From positions 1,474,293 to 1,538,292 of the forward strand of contig SCFE01000081.1 in assembly GCA_004352715.1 (NCBI GenBank): a stretch of DNA of 64,000 nt, read 5' to 3'. Position numbers and translations under genes: made by a program. This document shows, piece after piece, positions 36,569-47,705 of the stretch. This stretch comes from Hofstenia miamia (Eukaryota > Xenacoelomorpha > Acoela). Numbering within the stretch: the first letter of the stretch is position 1; every line of letters begins with the position of its first letter. The notes below the pieces were generated by a model. It was not told where the DNA came from. It saw only the letters and a list, made by a program, of their open reading frames with translations, and ran no database searches.

Positions 36569-38747
36569 CTGTGGCAGATTTAACGGGGGTACTATGGGAC
36601 TGCATTCCCTTCATGAGCAAGTAAAATGGAGTGCAGCTATTAGGTTAATTTGTGCAACCTTAGTAAAAAATTGAAAAATTCCTAAATTCTATTTCTAATT
36701 TGAATAATTTTCGCAAAATATTCCCCAAATTTTTCAAATAATTTGCAAATTTTCTTAAAATTTACCAAATCTTGCAAATGTTTGGCAAATATTTGTCAAA
36801 ATTTCCAATTTTTTATTCAAATTATCTTACAAATTTTTAAGAATACATCAAACATATAAGCTAATCAAATATTGCGCATTTCATCTAACTTTGGTACTTA
36901 AGAAAATCAAAAAGTAGCTGACAGACCTGCTTCCACAGTATTCATAAATCTGTGTAATATTAGCAAATAGAACCAATACTACTTAAGTGAAGTTGATAAT
37001 TTTAGCACATTTTTGTTCAAGGGTATAAGAATTCTCTCTTCACTTTTCTCGAAAAACCACAGGTCTATGAAAAGGTTATGAAAAATTTAAGAAACTTCTC
37101 TTTTTTTTGTGAAAATAACTGAACAAACCCCACATATGAAAGATAAACTAAAATCCTAGAAAAACCATAAACTCCTACCTTTGAGTTATCTTAGTCTCCT
37201 CCAGATGTATGTAGGTAGCCACGTTCCTGTTTTTGCTTTCCATCACTACCTAGGTTAAGTTAACACAGTTTGGATATTTCTCAAATACTATATCATACTC
37301 AAAAAAGTGTTCAATGAAACTGGTGCTTTGTATGAAATACAATAGCTCTACAGTGCTAAATTTAAGACTGTTAAATGTATTAATGTTCTGTACACCCAAG
37401 GCATTTCATAGAGGCTCAATGAAGTCATCAAGATACAATCCTAATACACCTCAACACGAATCAAGCATTATGAAACCAAGATGACGTGGGATACCTTATT
37501 CATTATTGTTGCCATTCATTGATATTTTTCGAGAAGCGTGTTAAGATGAACACGGACAAGTATATCAGGATTCTCAAAGAAAAGCTCAGCATGTTTAAAA
37601 AACTATAAATTTTCAATTTCAAATTGTGAAAACAGAAGGATCTAGGTGATGAGGCTGCTGAAGTCCACCCACTGCTAATTTTTTATTCAACATGCTAAAT
37701 TCACAATATCACATATTTCAAATGATGTTCAAAATGTATCTACAATATTATTGATTTTAATAAATTTTAAATTTTCAACATTTTCGTACCAAATTTTAAA
37801 GAAATTCTGACATTATGAACCTTATTTTGCATTAATCGTTCAGTTTTTGTTGCAAAAAATAAATCCCCACTTTATATAAAAGCCTAGTAATATTAGAGAT
37901 TCATCTTTTCTGTCAATCCTAAACCTACCAAAATGCAACCTCTTTCCTACATAGACAATTAGTAATCAGCTAAGATAATTCAATTCTCAAATTACTGATT
38001 TGCTAAGAATCATAAGGTTCAAAATTATTGATATGATGCTCCAGTTCTAGACCTCTTTTCTATACTCAAATAATATGAATTTGTAATTACTAAATGTAAT
38101 TATTAAATTGTAATTAAATGTTAAAAAAAAGAATTGGGTAAACATTGACCAACCACTAATGCGAATTCAAAATAATTCATTAAAATTAAGAGTCTATGTA
38201 TCTTTTTTTCTTTACAGATTTCACAAAATAATTATTATGGTAGGATAGTAAACAGATAACTGAGGAAATTGACCTGATCCCGATATCAGATCCACACCAC
38301 TGGTGGTGTTAAAGAGAACAAAAAACACAACAAAAGACAAGATCAGTATGAGACCTGGACCAACATTTCAATTTCAACTGAGTTAGATTTAATATTCGAT
38401 ATTATGGTAGGCCTGTTAAACTAAAATATGTCTATAAAATCTCCATTCAATATTCTGTTTTGTTAATCATGAAGTATTTTAGTACGGGACCAGAAATTGA
38501 TGTATCTATAAATATTAAACATAATACATTACAAAAGAACGTATTCTAAACGAATTTGAAATAACTAAAATTCAGTAGTGGGCAGTGTGAACTAAAAGAT
38601 CATCAAGACCTTTAAAATTTTCATTATAACATTTCAAAGAAATGCACTTGGAAACTAGATTTAGTCAAATCTAGAATGAAAAATATTATGAAAAATTTAG
38701 TTTTGGAGTATCAGTATCCCCATCAGAAATTTCTAGATCCTTACGCT
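36569..38747. mobile_element. hAT-like element, copy B (inverted relative to copy A)
   Basis: It begins CTGTGGCAGATTTAACGGGG and ends CATCAGAAATTTCTAGATCC, the reverse complement (diverged) of the ends of copy A at 26958-28816. Interior blocks also match in reverse, for example TATTTCTCAAATACTATAT (37277-37295) and the block near 38290-38300 that corresponds to 27370-27400. No reading frame survives. Confidence 0.6.
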
Positions 38748-38899
38748 TAAGCAGAGCTTTTGTTGAAAAACATTAGAGACATAGATATAGAGATGCTGAC
38801 CAACAGAAATGTTGAATTTTCACCAAATAATCCCCTTAACACGACGTTGCACAGTTGTCATGTTTGAATAGCCAATTTGTTCACAGATTGTCTAAGGCG

Positions 38900-40030
38900 G
38901 GGCAGTCTTAAACAAAATTTCTATTTATAAGAGACATGTAAACCATGCTGTCTGATGGCTGTAAAAACACCGAGTATTCTACTGATTCTAAGAAATACAT
39001 CAGAGACATGTTTATCTCATTTGATGTAGTTTTGTAAGATTATTCCTAAGAATTTAAGCTGATCGATTTTTTAATGGTTGCGATGGCTAGCAATTAGCAG
39101 TGATTTGTTTAGTTTTGGTCTTTTTAAGAGTTTGCTGGTTTGCCACACTTCAGAACTCGATGAGTCTGTCCTTGAAAGCAGGAATAATTCGAGTAGTGTC
39201 GTTAGAGTATTTGACAATTAGGTTTTGACGATGCGGCGACTGAAACTAGGATAGTTATACACAAAATCGGGTAGGGCCCAGATCTGAGCCTTATCGAACT
39301 CCACGCTCAACTCTGACAACTTTTCTATGGTGGAACCCGAGTTTAATTTGAATCGTGAGATTGGAGAGATAGCCTTCAACCCAGCTGAATAATTGTATGG
39401 GGAGATGCAGAGTGTTGATATGACCACAAGTGGGGAATGGTATCAAACTCCTTTGAGAAATCATATGTCTCAGTGATGATGCTCTGAATGCCGAGCTCCT
39501 CTAGCTTTTGTGTGACATTCTTGAACCGTTTGATTATTGCAGGTGTGATTGAAGAGCAAGGACAGTAGATAAATCGGTTACTGCAATATAAAGATATGAT
39601 GTGCGACATAAGCCATTGAAAAGCAAGTTTTTCGATGATCTTGGAGAGAACTAAAATCAATGAGATGGCGATAAAGTTCTTGTCGTCTTTGGAATCAGAT
39701 CAGAGTGGTATTGGCCGATTTGAACAAATGATAAAGTTGATTAGTAAACATGTACTTAGCAGCCTTTTACGACTTGCTGAGGATATCGCCTTAATCTGAC
39801 AATTTGCTAGGGTTGATGGAAATTGTATTTTGACATGGAGTTAGTTCTAGCACCACATTTAACTTCTTGGGGTATTCTGTAAAGGCAGCAATGTCACCAC
39901 TGCGAGTATGGCTGATCAGTTTTCAACATTCATTGACTTTCCTACTGTTGATCCCGCAAAACCTTTCCGAAATTTCTATGATCTTAAAAATTTTGTCACT
40001 CAGGTGATAATAATCAAGCCAATCTTTTTT
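38900..40030 (-). pseudogene. LINE reverse transcriptase remnant
   Basis: Minus-strand frames give recognisable RT text with many breaks: SKIIEKLAFQWLMSHI, then ETYDFSKEFDTIPH (the A motif with its catalytic Asp), and after a frame change a C-terminal stretch WQTSKLLKRPKLNKSLL and KIDQLKFLGI (about 39050-39150). The text fits CR1-like or related RTs. It is heavily mutated and has no defined ends. Confidence 0.6.
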
Positions 40031-40821
40031 CCTGCATGCTCCATCATATCTAAGCAGACACTGCAAATATAGTGAAACATTGCACAATACAAATGATGAA
40101 TAGAACTCTAAATAACAATCAGCTGATCAACATATTTAAAATGAAGTGTTCAAAACAGCCAGGGCCGTAAAAATGGCATTTGCCACTAAAAGTAATTCAT
40201 TAATATTATTTTCTATTGATAGTTTAGTTGCATATAAATACATTCATGGCATGAAATAAGTAATTTTTCAACTTGAATGACACGCAATTATTAAATCAAA
40301 GCTAAAGCTGGAAATGTAATTATTAAATTTGAGAGTACAGAACATATATTATAATAACTAGGAAGATTTTCCTATTGACTTTAAACTGGAAGAATTGACC
40401 TTAGGGATTGAATTATCAAAATCAAATTCAATTTCCATTGTTGTTTTGCAATTTTAAAAAACTGTAATATATGATCTTGGAAAGCTTAATTAATACTTCA
40501 GATCGAGGTGATGACTTAGTATTGATGACTGGGTGCGGAAAAACGTGTTTGGACAATATTTTGAAATATTAAAATTAATTTCAGTGATACAAAGACTTCC
40601 TGTATTCGCTCCTATTCAATTTAATGTTTAAGCAAACGTGACAAAGTCAATATTAGAAGTTTGGAGTTTTCTAGAAAGAACGAACTATCAAATTCATACA
40701 AATTTTTTATTGCAATTAATATCATTAAAAATTTAGGAGTACTATTTAGCAAAAATAGCTCAATAAATCCAACAACTGTTGTCAGCCAATGCAAATGTTG
40801 GCTATCACTACATAAAACACT
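40031..40821. other. Upstream region of truncated vWA copy 1
   Basis: From about 40452 it is a diverged duplicate of 41414-41789, the upstream region of the complete copy. The shared part includes AAAACGTGTTTGGACAATAT and CCAATGCAAATGTTGG. Confidence 0.6.
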
Positions 40822-40831
40822 ATTGCGCAAT
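40822..40831. promoter_or_regulatory. Palindrome ATTGCGCAAT, copy 1 promoter
   Basis: A perfect 10-base palindrome 35 bases before the ATG at 40867. It equals the optimal binding site of C/EBP-type bZIP factors. It is retained in all three gene copies. Confidence 0.5.
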
Positions 40832-40866
40832 CGATCTACACTTCAATTTTACATTACAGTAAAGCC

Positions 40867-41103
40867 ATGGAGTCAGCTTCGTTGTTTGTTTATGCTTACA
40901 ATCATTCAGAGTCGGAAGAATCTGATGAGGACGAAGTAGTTGTCTTAGATAATAAAAATATTAATCGGAAAAAACGCAGACGTGCATTGGACACTAATGT
41001 TCTAAAAATCAATTTTAAGTGTTTACAAGAAGTGAAATTTGTAACTTCTTTGGAACCAATTAAATGTTCTCAATGTCCAGCAATTTTAACAAGCAATGAA
41101 ACA
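40867..41103 (+). pseudogene. Zinc finger/vWA gene, truncated copy 1
   Basis: The first 79 codons match the complete gene at 41835 without an amino-acid change, ending inside the zinc finger after SQCPAILTSNET. The sequence then meets a single N (41104) and switches to unrelated LINE text. Its upstream region differs from copy 2 by several substitutions and small indels. It is therefore either an allelic version left in by the assembler or a genuine partial duplicate. Confidence 0.75.
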
Positions 41104-41104
41104 N

Positions 41105-41413
41105 TACTGACTGTTCTGTCAACCACGATTCAATACACCTTTTAGGTATAAAATCACTTTAAAAGAACCAACAAGTTTGGATTTGAACTATTTTTTACAT
41201 TAAAATAAAATTTTAATCAATTTTATTGCCAACCGAAAAATTTCTTCGAGAGGGAAGGCGAAAGCTCTTAATGTTCTTTTAACATCTAAATTAATCTATA
41301 AACTACAATATTACCAATTGATAATAGAAAATAATGTGGTAGAAAAGACAATGAATGATGCAGTGTGGAAGAACACCAGTCACACACGACAACACCTACA
41401 GATGGCCAACATA
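41105..41413 (+). mobile_element. Misplaced LINE 3' fragment
   Basis: This stretch is a diverged copy of about 34331-34680 of the Tx1/L1-like LINE (CAACCACGATTCAATACACC shared). It is inserted between the truncated copy and the promoter of the full vWA gene, beginning at a single N. Confidence 0.7.
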
Positions 41414-41789
41414 ATTTTAAAAAACTGTAATATATGATATTGGAAAGCTTAACTAATGCTTCAGATCGAGTGTGATGACTTAGTATTGATGACTAGTTCG
41501 ATGAGGAAAAACGTGTTTGGACAATATTTTGAAATATTAAAATTAATTTCATTGATAGAAAAACTTCCTGTATTCGCTCCTATTCAATTTAATGTGTAAG
41601 CATACGTGACAAAGTCAATATTAGAAGTTTGGAGTTTTCTAGAAATAACGTACTATCAAATTCATAAAAAATTGTTATTACCATTGCCATCATTAAAAAT
41701 TTAGGAGTACTATTTAGCAAAAATAGCTCAATAAATCCAACAACTGTTGTCAGCCAATGCAAATGTTGGCTATCACTACATAAAACACT

Positions 41790-41799
41790 ATTGCGCAAT
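41790..41799. promoter_or_regulatory. Palindrome ATTGCGCAAT, copy 2 promoter
   Basis: 35 bases before the ATG at 41835. An upstream CCAATGCAAATG (41755-41766) combines a CCAAT box with an octamer-like ATGCAAAT. Both lie within sequence conserved between the gene copies. Confidence 0.55.
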
Positions 41800-41834
41800 C
41801 GATCTACACTTCAATTTTACATTACAGTAAAGCC

Positions 41835-43550
41835 ATGGAGTCAGCTTCGTTGTTTGTTTATGCTTACAATCATTCAGAGTCGGAAGAATCTGATGAGGAC
41901 GAAGTAGTTGTCTTAGATAATAAAAATATTAATCGGAAAAAACGCAGACGTGCATTGGACACTAATGTTCTAAAAATCAATTTTAAGTGTTTACAAGAAG
42001 TGAAATTTGTAACTTCTTTGGAACCAATTAAATGTTCTCAATGTCCAGCAATTTTAACAAGCAATGAAACACTCTTAAATAATCTCGATGGGACAGGAAG
42101 AAAATGGCAATGCAGCTATTGTGAAACAGGTAACAGTTTAAGTGGTGAGAAGGATTCTATGCAGCTCGCAGACGACACCACCTATGCTTCAGAAAAAACT
42201 GAAGAAATCAGCAAAGACATTGATAAGAAAAAGGAAATTGATAACGAAGACGATTCAATTATAAACTTTTGTATTGATGTTTCTGGCTCTATGGGTCAAT
42301 CAGTAATGACAAGTAAAGAAGAAAACAAAACTGTTTATGTATCTCGACTGGATGCAACAAAAGCAGCCATTTTGAACCAACTAGAAGAGCTCTCAAAAGT
42401 TAAACCAAACATCAAAGTTGGGATAACAACATTTGGAAGCAGTTTAGACTACAAAGGCAATGGATTTTTCTCACGCAAAAAAATACGTGATAAATTAGTA
42501 CTCAATGATAAACAAAAGCTCTTAAAAATTGGACCACGCCTTTCTCCTCCACAGGCGATTAAGTCTTCATTATCGAATCTAATTGCCATTGTAAAAAAAT
42601 GTCACCTTAAAGGTATGACTGCTTTGGGGCCGGCACTGTTGCTGTGCACTTCTGCAACAGCTAAATATAGAGGATCCAAAGTGATACTTTGTACAGATGG
42701 TATGGCCAATGTTGGACTTGGAAGCCTTGTAAATTATACTAGTGAGGATGATATTAGAAAAGCTGAGGAATTTTATAGATTCGTTTCAACGTATGCTAAT
42801 GAAATAGGCACCTCAATCTCAATATTAGCAATTAGTGGAGGCGAATGTCGATTAGCTGAACTGGGGAGTGTTGCAGCCAATACCAATGGTCAGGTGAATA
42901 TTGTAGATCCTAATGATCTTGGTGAAGAATTTAAAGCAATACTTCAAGATAGTATTGTTGGCACCCATGTTAGAGCAACGGTTGTCCTCCCGAAGGGTTT
43001 CTATATAAGAGACTATATGGCATTAGATAATAAGTCAATCTTTCATAAGACCTTCGACATTGGTACAGCAACTGCTTCAACAGAATTTACATTGGAATAT
43101 GGATTAAACACAACAAATATAGAAACAGATTCTGTTAAATTTCAGCTAATAATTGAGTACAAAAATAAGAAGGGGTCGAGCATAATTCGTGTTATTGAAA
43201 AGCAAATGAAAATAACACGTGATCGAAAGAAAGCTGAGGAAAAGATCGACATGAATGTTTGGACTGTAAATGCAATGCAGCAAGGTGGACGGCTACATGA
43301 ACGCGGGAATGTTCACCTAGCTGCTTCAAAAATGAGGGCAGCTAAGAGCTATCTAGATCACAGGCCCATGTCAAGTAGTTTTTCAAAAAACTTTGTTGCA
43401 CAAGCAGTAGGAGATTATATAGATGCTCTAGATGACGAATGTAATGATCATTCTTCTGCTCCATTGAAGGCGAAGCGATCAGACCAAAGGTCTAAAAATT
43501 TATTTACCAATATGAATTTTAAATCACAAAACTTAAAGGAATTATGTTAA
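41835..43550 (+). CDS. Sec23-type zinc finger plus von Willebrand A domain protein, complete copy
   Basis: An intronless frame of 571 codons. Residues 1-45 are acidic then basic (SESEESDEDE, KKRRRA), possibly a nuclear signal. C67, C70, C93 and C96 form a Sec23/Sec24-like zinc finger (CSQC..WQCSYC). The vWA domain begins near 142. Its metal site is intact: DVSGS (148-152), T262 in GMTALGPA and D288 in CTDGM. True Sec23 trunks usually lack this site. A beta-sandwich-like part and a helical C-terminal region (NVHLAASKMRAAKSYLD) follow. The same order occurs in circularly permuted Ras protein 1, but no Ras domain is present here. The ligand and location are unknown. The ATG has a good context (AAAGCCATGG). 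It has paralogues on both sides. Confidence 0.85.
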   Translation: MESASLFVYAYNHSESEESDEDEVVVLDNKNINRKKRRRALDTNVLKINFKCLQEVKFVTSLEPIKCSQCPAILTSNETLLNNLDGTGRKWQCSYCETGNSLSGEKDSMQLADDTTYASEKTEEISKDIDKKKEIDNEDDSIINFCIDVSGSMGQSVMTSKEENKTVYVSRLDATKAAILNQLEELSKVKPNIKVGITTFGSSLDYKGNGFFSRKKIRDKLVLNDKQKLLKIGPRLSPPQAIKSSLSNLIAIVKKCHLKGMTALGPALLLCTSATAKYRGSKVILCTDGMANVGLGSLVNYTSEDDIRKAEEFYRFVSTYANEIGTSISILAISGGECRLAELGSVAANTNGQVNIVDPNDLGEEFKAILQDSIVGTHVRATVVLPKGFYIRDYMALDNKSIFHKTFDIGTATASTEFTLEYGLNTTNIETDSVKFQLIIEYKNKKGSSIIRVIEKQMKITRDRKKAEEKIDMNVWTVNAMQQGGRLHERGNVHLAASKMRAAKSYLDHRPMSSSFSKNFVAQAVGDYIDALDDECNDHSSAPLKAKRSDQRSKNLFTNMNFKSQNLKELC

Positions 43551-46491
43551 TTATTATCTTTTAATATTCTTAGCCGCTTTATAATGAATATTTTATTTCT
43601 ACTGTTAAAACACATTTGTACTGAGATTACATTTAGAAGTGTACATGTTAGTTGCATAACACCCAAAATTTTTGCTTGAAGTGCAAAAAGGTGTAAGATG
43701 TTGTGGAGGTTTTATATTTAAGAGACCTTAATTGCCTCCGTTTTTCATGATTTGCACTTAGATATACGGTATTCTATAACTAAACAGTAATACATACAGC
43801 ACTGGAAATATGTATTCGACCACCTTTATGTTTTGAATAAGTAATGAACATTTCTTGAATAGAATGTTCGTACGATTATAATTAAGTGTTACTTTGATTG
43901 AAGTATCTGTATGTCTAATACCATAAAATATGTAGAATGATGACTGGCTACTAATTTGTAGTCAAAATTGTGTTGGAAAAATGCATTAGGCCGTTTGCAA
44001 AAATTTTAAAAAATGAACAAATCTGTAAAAATGAGATTCATAAGTTAATAATTCATGCAATATAAACACATAGGAACAAAATTTTTGCCTCTAATATTTT
44101 GTAGGGTTTGTCTTTGCGATCAGGGATTGATGCAGAAAGTCTTTCGATAAAGCTATGGGGAAATAGACTGCAATAAAATTAGTCAATGAAAGTCTTTACA
44201 GATTTTCTGAATTGTTCTAAAGTGGCTAAATGCATTTTTTCAAGGAAAGACTTGCTAACCAAATGCATATTGGGATTTCTTCTTGAAATTAACTGTAAAC
44301 AATAGTAATCATGTCCCAAAAACTGATGCCTTTATCTTTCTGCATCATGAAATCTAATTAAAAAATACATTTTTGGCGTACATTTCTTGAAAATACAGTA
44401 TTAATAGCAAATCATTGATGGACGAATTCTGTTTACTAAATTTTGGACTATATGAGAATCATTTTTTGAAGAGTGGTTCACTAAAAATGACAATTCCTCC
44501 AAAGGTGAACATAAACGTAAACATCGATGTTTTTCTTTAGGCTCTTAATGTGTTTTTTAAATTTCACAAGATATCAGATGATAACTTATGGTGGTACCAT
44601 TAGAATTAAATGAAGATCTAGTATTGAACACTGTCCTATAAGGCATAAATGAAAGAACAACGTATGATTCATTAATGCTTTTCTTTTAATCGTGAACTAG
44701 GAAAAGTGATTGGTGTATTGGTTGAAGATGCTACTTCAAGAAAGTACAGCAAAGTTAAATAGCTTTATAATTTAGGGTTTTCATGGTTTTAAAGTTAACA
44801 TAGTAATTGGACAAGTGCGTAATCGTGGAATTTTAGCAACCAATTCGATTGTCCATTTTTTTCAGGAACATCTAGGTGTTCTTGATGTTATTATAGAACC
44901 TATTTTCTTCCAAGTTAGCCTGTGTTCATAATTGCTTAGTATTGATCCATAGCCTACTAATAGTATAATTGAAGTGTGCAATTTTAGAAATGTTTCCGCT
45001 GATGGTATCCTTAAAATTATGGGACTCATTAATAGCACAGATAATTAGCAACATCACTCACTTTAAGTTGATATTCATCAATTTTTACAAACAGATTTAC
45101 CGACTTTTCAGATTGTGGTTACATCATTATAAATTTAAAGATGTTTTTTTCTGTCAATCCAAAGCTTAATCATAAATAATTCATTACTTAGGTTGCTTAG
45201 AATAGATTGTCATATGTGTCACCAATATGGGTCGATATTTAAGGGGAATTTTGACATTTTTTGCTTGAACACTAGAACCGCCAAGGGGTCAACTTTGAAT
45301 CTCAAATAGAATTTTAGGAAAGTATTCACATCATCTGATGCTCAACGACTTTTCCTTAATTACCTTAAACATTATTTTGACAATAATGACTATCATTAAT
45401 GCCGGCAAGCACAGGGACAACTAAAAAAATCCTAATTCCTCTAAAACAGCTGTTGGCATCAAATTTCACCCCAAAATGAAAACCTACTCTTAGTAATTAA
45501 AGTTCTTATCAGAATATTGATTAAGGTATTCTGAAGATTAAACACAAGCAAAATGATAAATTTTAGTGAGTTTTGTATGTATAAACAATGTTTGACTACT
45601 ATTCAATTTGAAGGCAGTCATTTATATCCAATTATGATCCTTTGTGTTCCAAGACTTTTATATGCTATTTTCATAGTATTCTTTATGCGTTCAACTCCAT
45701 GAACTTTCGCAATATGCTTATACATTTGCAATGGGTGACTTCTAGTATAAATATTATGTTTCAAATATTTTTAGCACTTTCAGTGTCAATTTCCAAACAT
45801 TTTAAAAGCCACAATGCTTTTTGGGGGATGAAAAAGAAGAATCTTTTTGTGAAGAAGAAATGGGAGTTATTAATGGAACAAACTTTGCAACCTGTCCTGT
45901 GCAATCTTAACAGGTAGAAGCCATAATTTTTAAAGTGTGTTAAATTTTTACAGAATATTTTCTGATTTAATGAAAGAAAATCAATTTTGAAAGCCTGCCG
46001 GGAGACATATTAATCATGTCTCTTGCGTACGCCCGACATCATAAAAATACTCACTACCCAAACCCGAATCACCTGAAACGTATACTGCGATTCGCAATAT
46101 TGAACGTCTTGGATCTCTCTCTAATAAAAGGGTGTTAACACCAATAATTTTCTGATAAGGGTAGAGATAGCCATTCATAATATGCTTGGAGCATATTGTT
46201 CGAAAATGTGAAAAAGCAATTTGAACTTTTGAAAAAACACTAGAAGTTTAAGGTTTTGGAGATAATATCTAGAAACGTTTATTTGCAGAAAGTGCGTAAT
46301 ATAGGAGTTATCATTGAATTATGTATACATTTGCTCGGAATTTGTTTTCTAAGTTTATACGTACATATGAGTCACCGATATAGAGATATTTAGGGGATTT
46401 GTGCTATTCTTTCCTTCAAATACTGATCTTACAATAACATATTTTAGAATCATGGGATTAGGAGTTACTAATGCAATTATAAAAGTAAATC
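43551..46491. other. Intergenic, nothing recognised
   Basis: AT-rich sequence without supported genes. A perfect 7-bp hairpin GAGACAT/ATGTCTC with a GC-richer flank lies at 46002-46022. Confidence 0.4.
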
Positions 46492-47165
46492 TTAATAGAG
46501 GAAGAGTACGCTAGAATACAATTTAAAAATGAAGTTGGGCACAGTGCTAGGCCCTTTTGATTCCTCGTGATCAATTTCGAGAAAATGTTGCTCGACTTCG
46601 TATTCTGTTACAAAATTAAAGTAGAATTTTGTATGTACAATTTCTGTTATTTTATTTTTATAAGGTTTCCTTGATATAGTCCGATGTTTATGAATACTGA
46701 ATTCACTGCATATATTACCAATGTTTTCCTCACAAGTAACTTTTACCTCACTATGGATAATTTTTGTTATAATAATATTTTCCTGCTCTTGCAAATGTTG
46801 TCCACATAACTCCATACATCACTATCAGTTTTTAAGCTACTAATTTTTTTCAAGTATTCATTTTCAATGCAGTGTTTTTCTAAAATATTATCAACATTGC
46901 ATTTTTCGTAAGATACATACTCATTTGTGTTTCCTTCCATGCATTGAGTAATTCAACTAGGTTGTGCTTTGCAACTGCCAATTTTTGAAATCTAGATACA
47001 TTAACCACTTTGTCGATTACGTTAATGGTTTGCTCAAGGCTATGTAAATTCAATACATTTTTTATGACATGTAAATAGTAATCTCTCAAATGATCAATAT
47101 TTGTTGGGTCAACTTTTGTCGGGTCCGGTTCGGGTCGGGTCGAAGGTTTTTTCTTTTAGTCAGAT
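46492..47165 (-). other. Possible decayed hAT-like fragment
   Basis: Two minus-strand frames (46492-46815, 46880-47089) are protein-like but unrecognised (KNVLNLHSLEQTINVIDKVV). They abut a GGGTC-rich stretch, GGTCCGGTTCGGGTCGGGTC (47131-47150), of the kind found at hAT ends elsewhere in this window. No target duplication was found. Confidence 0.3.
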
Positions 47166-47609
47166 CATGTCGGATTAATCAAAAGCGTTGATATTAGTTG
47201 CTGGTTACATATATAAGTTTTAACGCTACATTGAACAATTGAAAAGGTTGCTACCTCCTTTGCCGCATGGCAACAACTGCATTGCAAAACACTTATTTTT
47301 CCCAATACTGGGCAGTCATGTTATATACATTTTTATTTATCTTAGTGTAGTCGGGTCAAATTTAGGAAAAAGGATCGAGTTCAAAAGTTTGACCAGTTTC
47401 CCTGACCAGAAGTCAATAACAAAAAACGTTGAGTTTCCTAATAAAAGAAAAGAAGTGGTAAATACAACAAATCATTCCAAATTTTAAAAATCTAAGCTTT
47501 ATATAAGAAGGACCTCAGTTCAGCCCCCCAATAATAATATTGTTCCTTAGCTTCTGAAGAAATTTTCCGAAAACGTGTATTACATAGCAATAAATTCTTC
47601 TATTAATGA
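47166..47609. other. Intergenic upstream of vWA copy 3
   Basis: No gene supported. Similarity to the promoters of the other two copies starts near 47610. Confidence 0.35.
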
Positions 47610-47659
47610 AGCTTAACAACGGTTGTTAACCAACGCAAATGTCGACTACATTGAACATT

Positions 47660-47669
47660 ATTGCGCAAT
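47660..47669. promoter_or_regulatory. Palindrome ATTGCGCAAT, copy 3 promoter
   Basis: 36 bases before the ATG at 47706. It is conserved although the surrounding sequence has diverged considerably from copies 1 and 2. Confidence 0.55.
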
Positions 47670-47705
47670 CGTTTTACAATTCACTTTTGAAATTATAGTA
47701 ACGCA

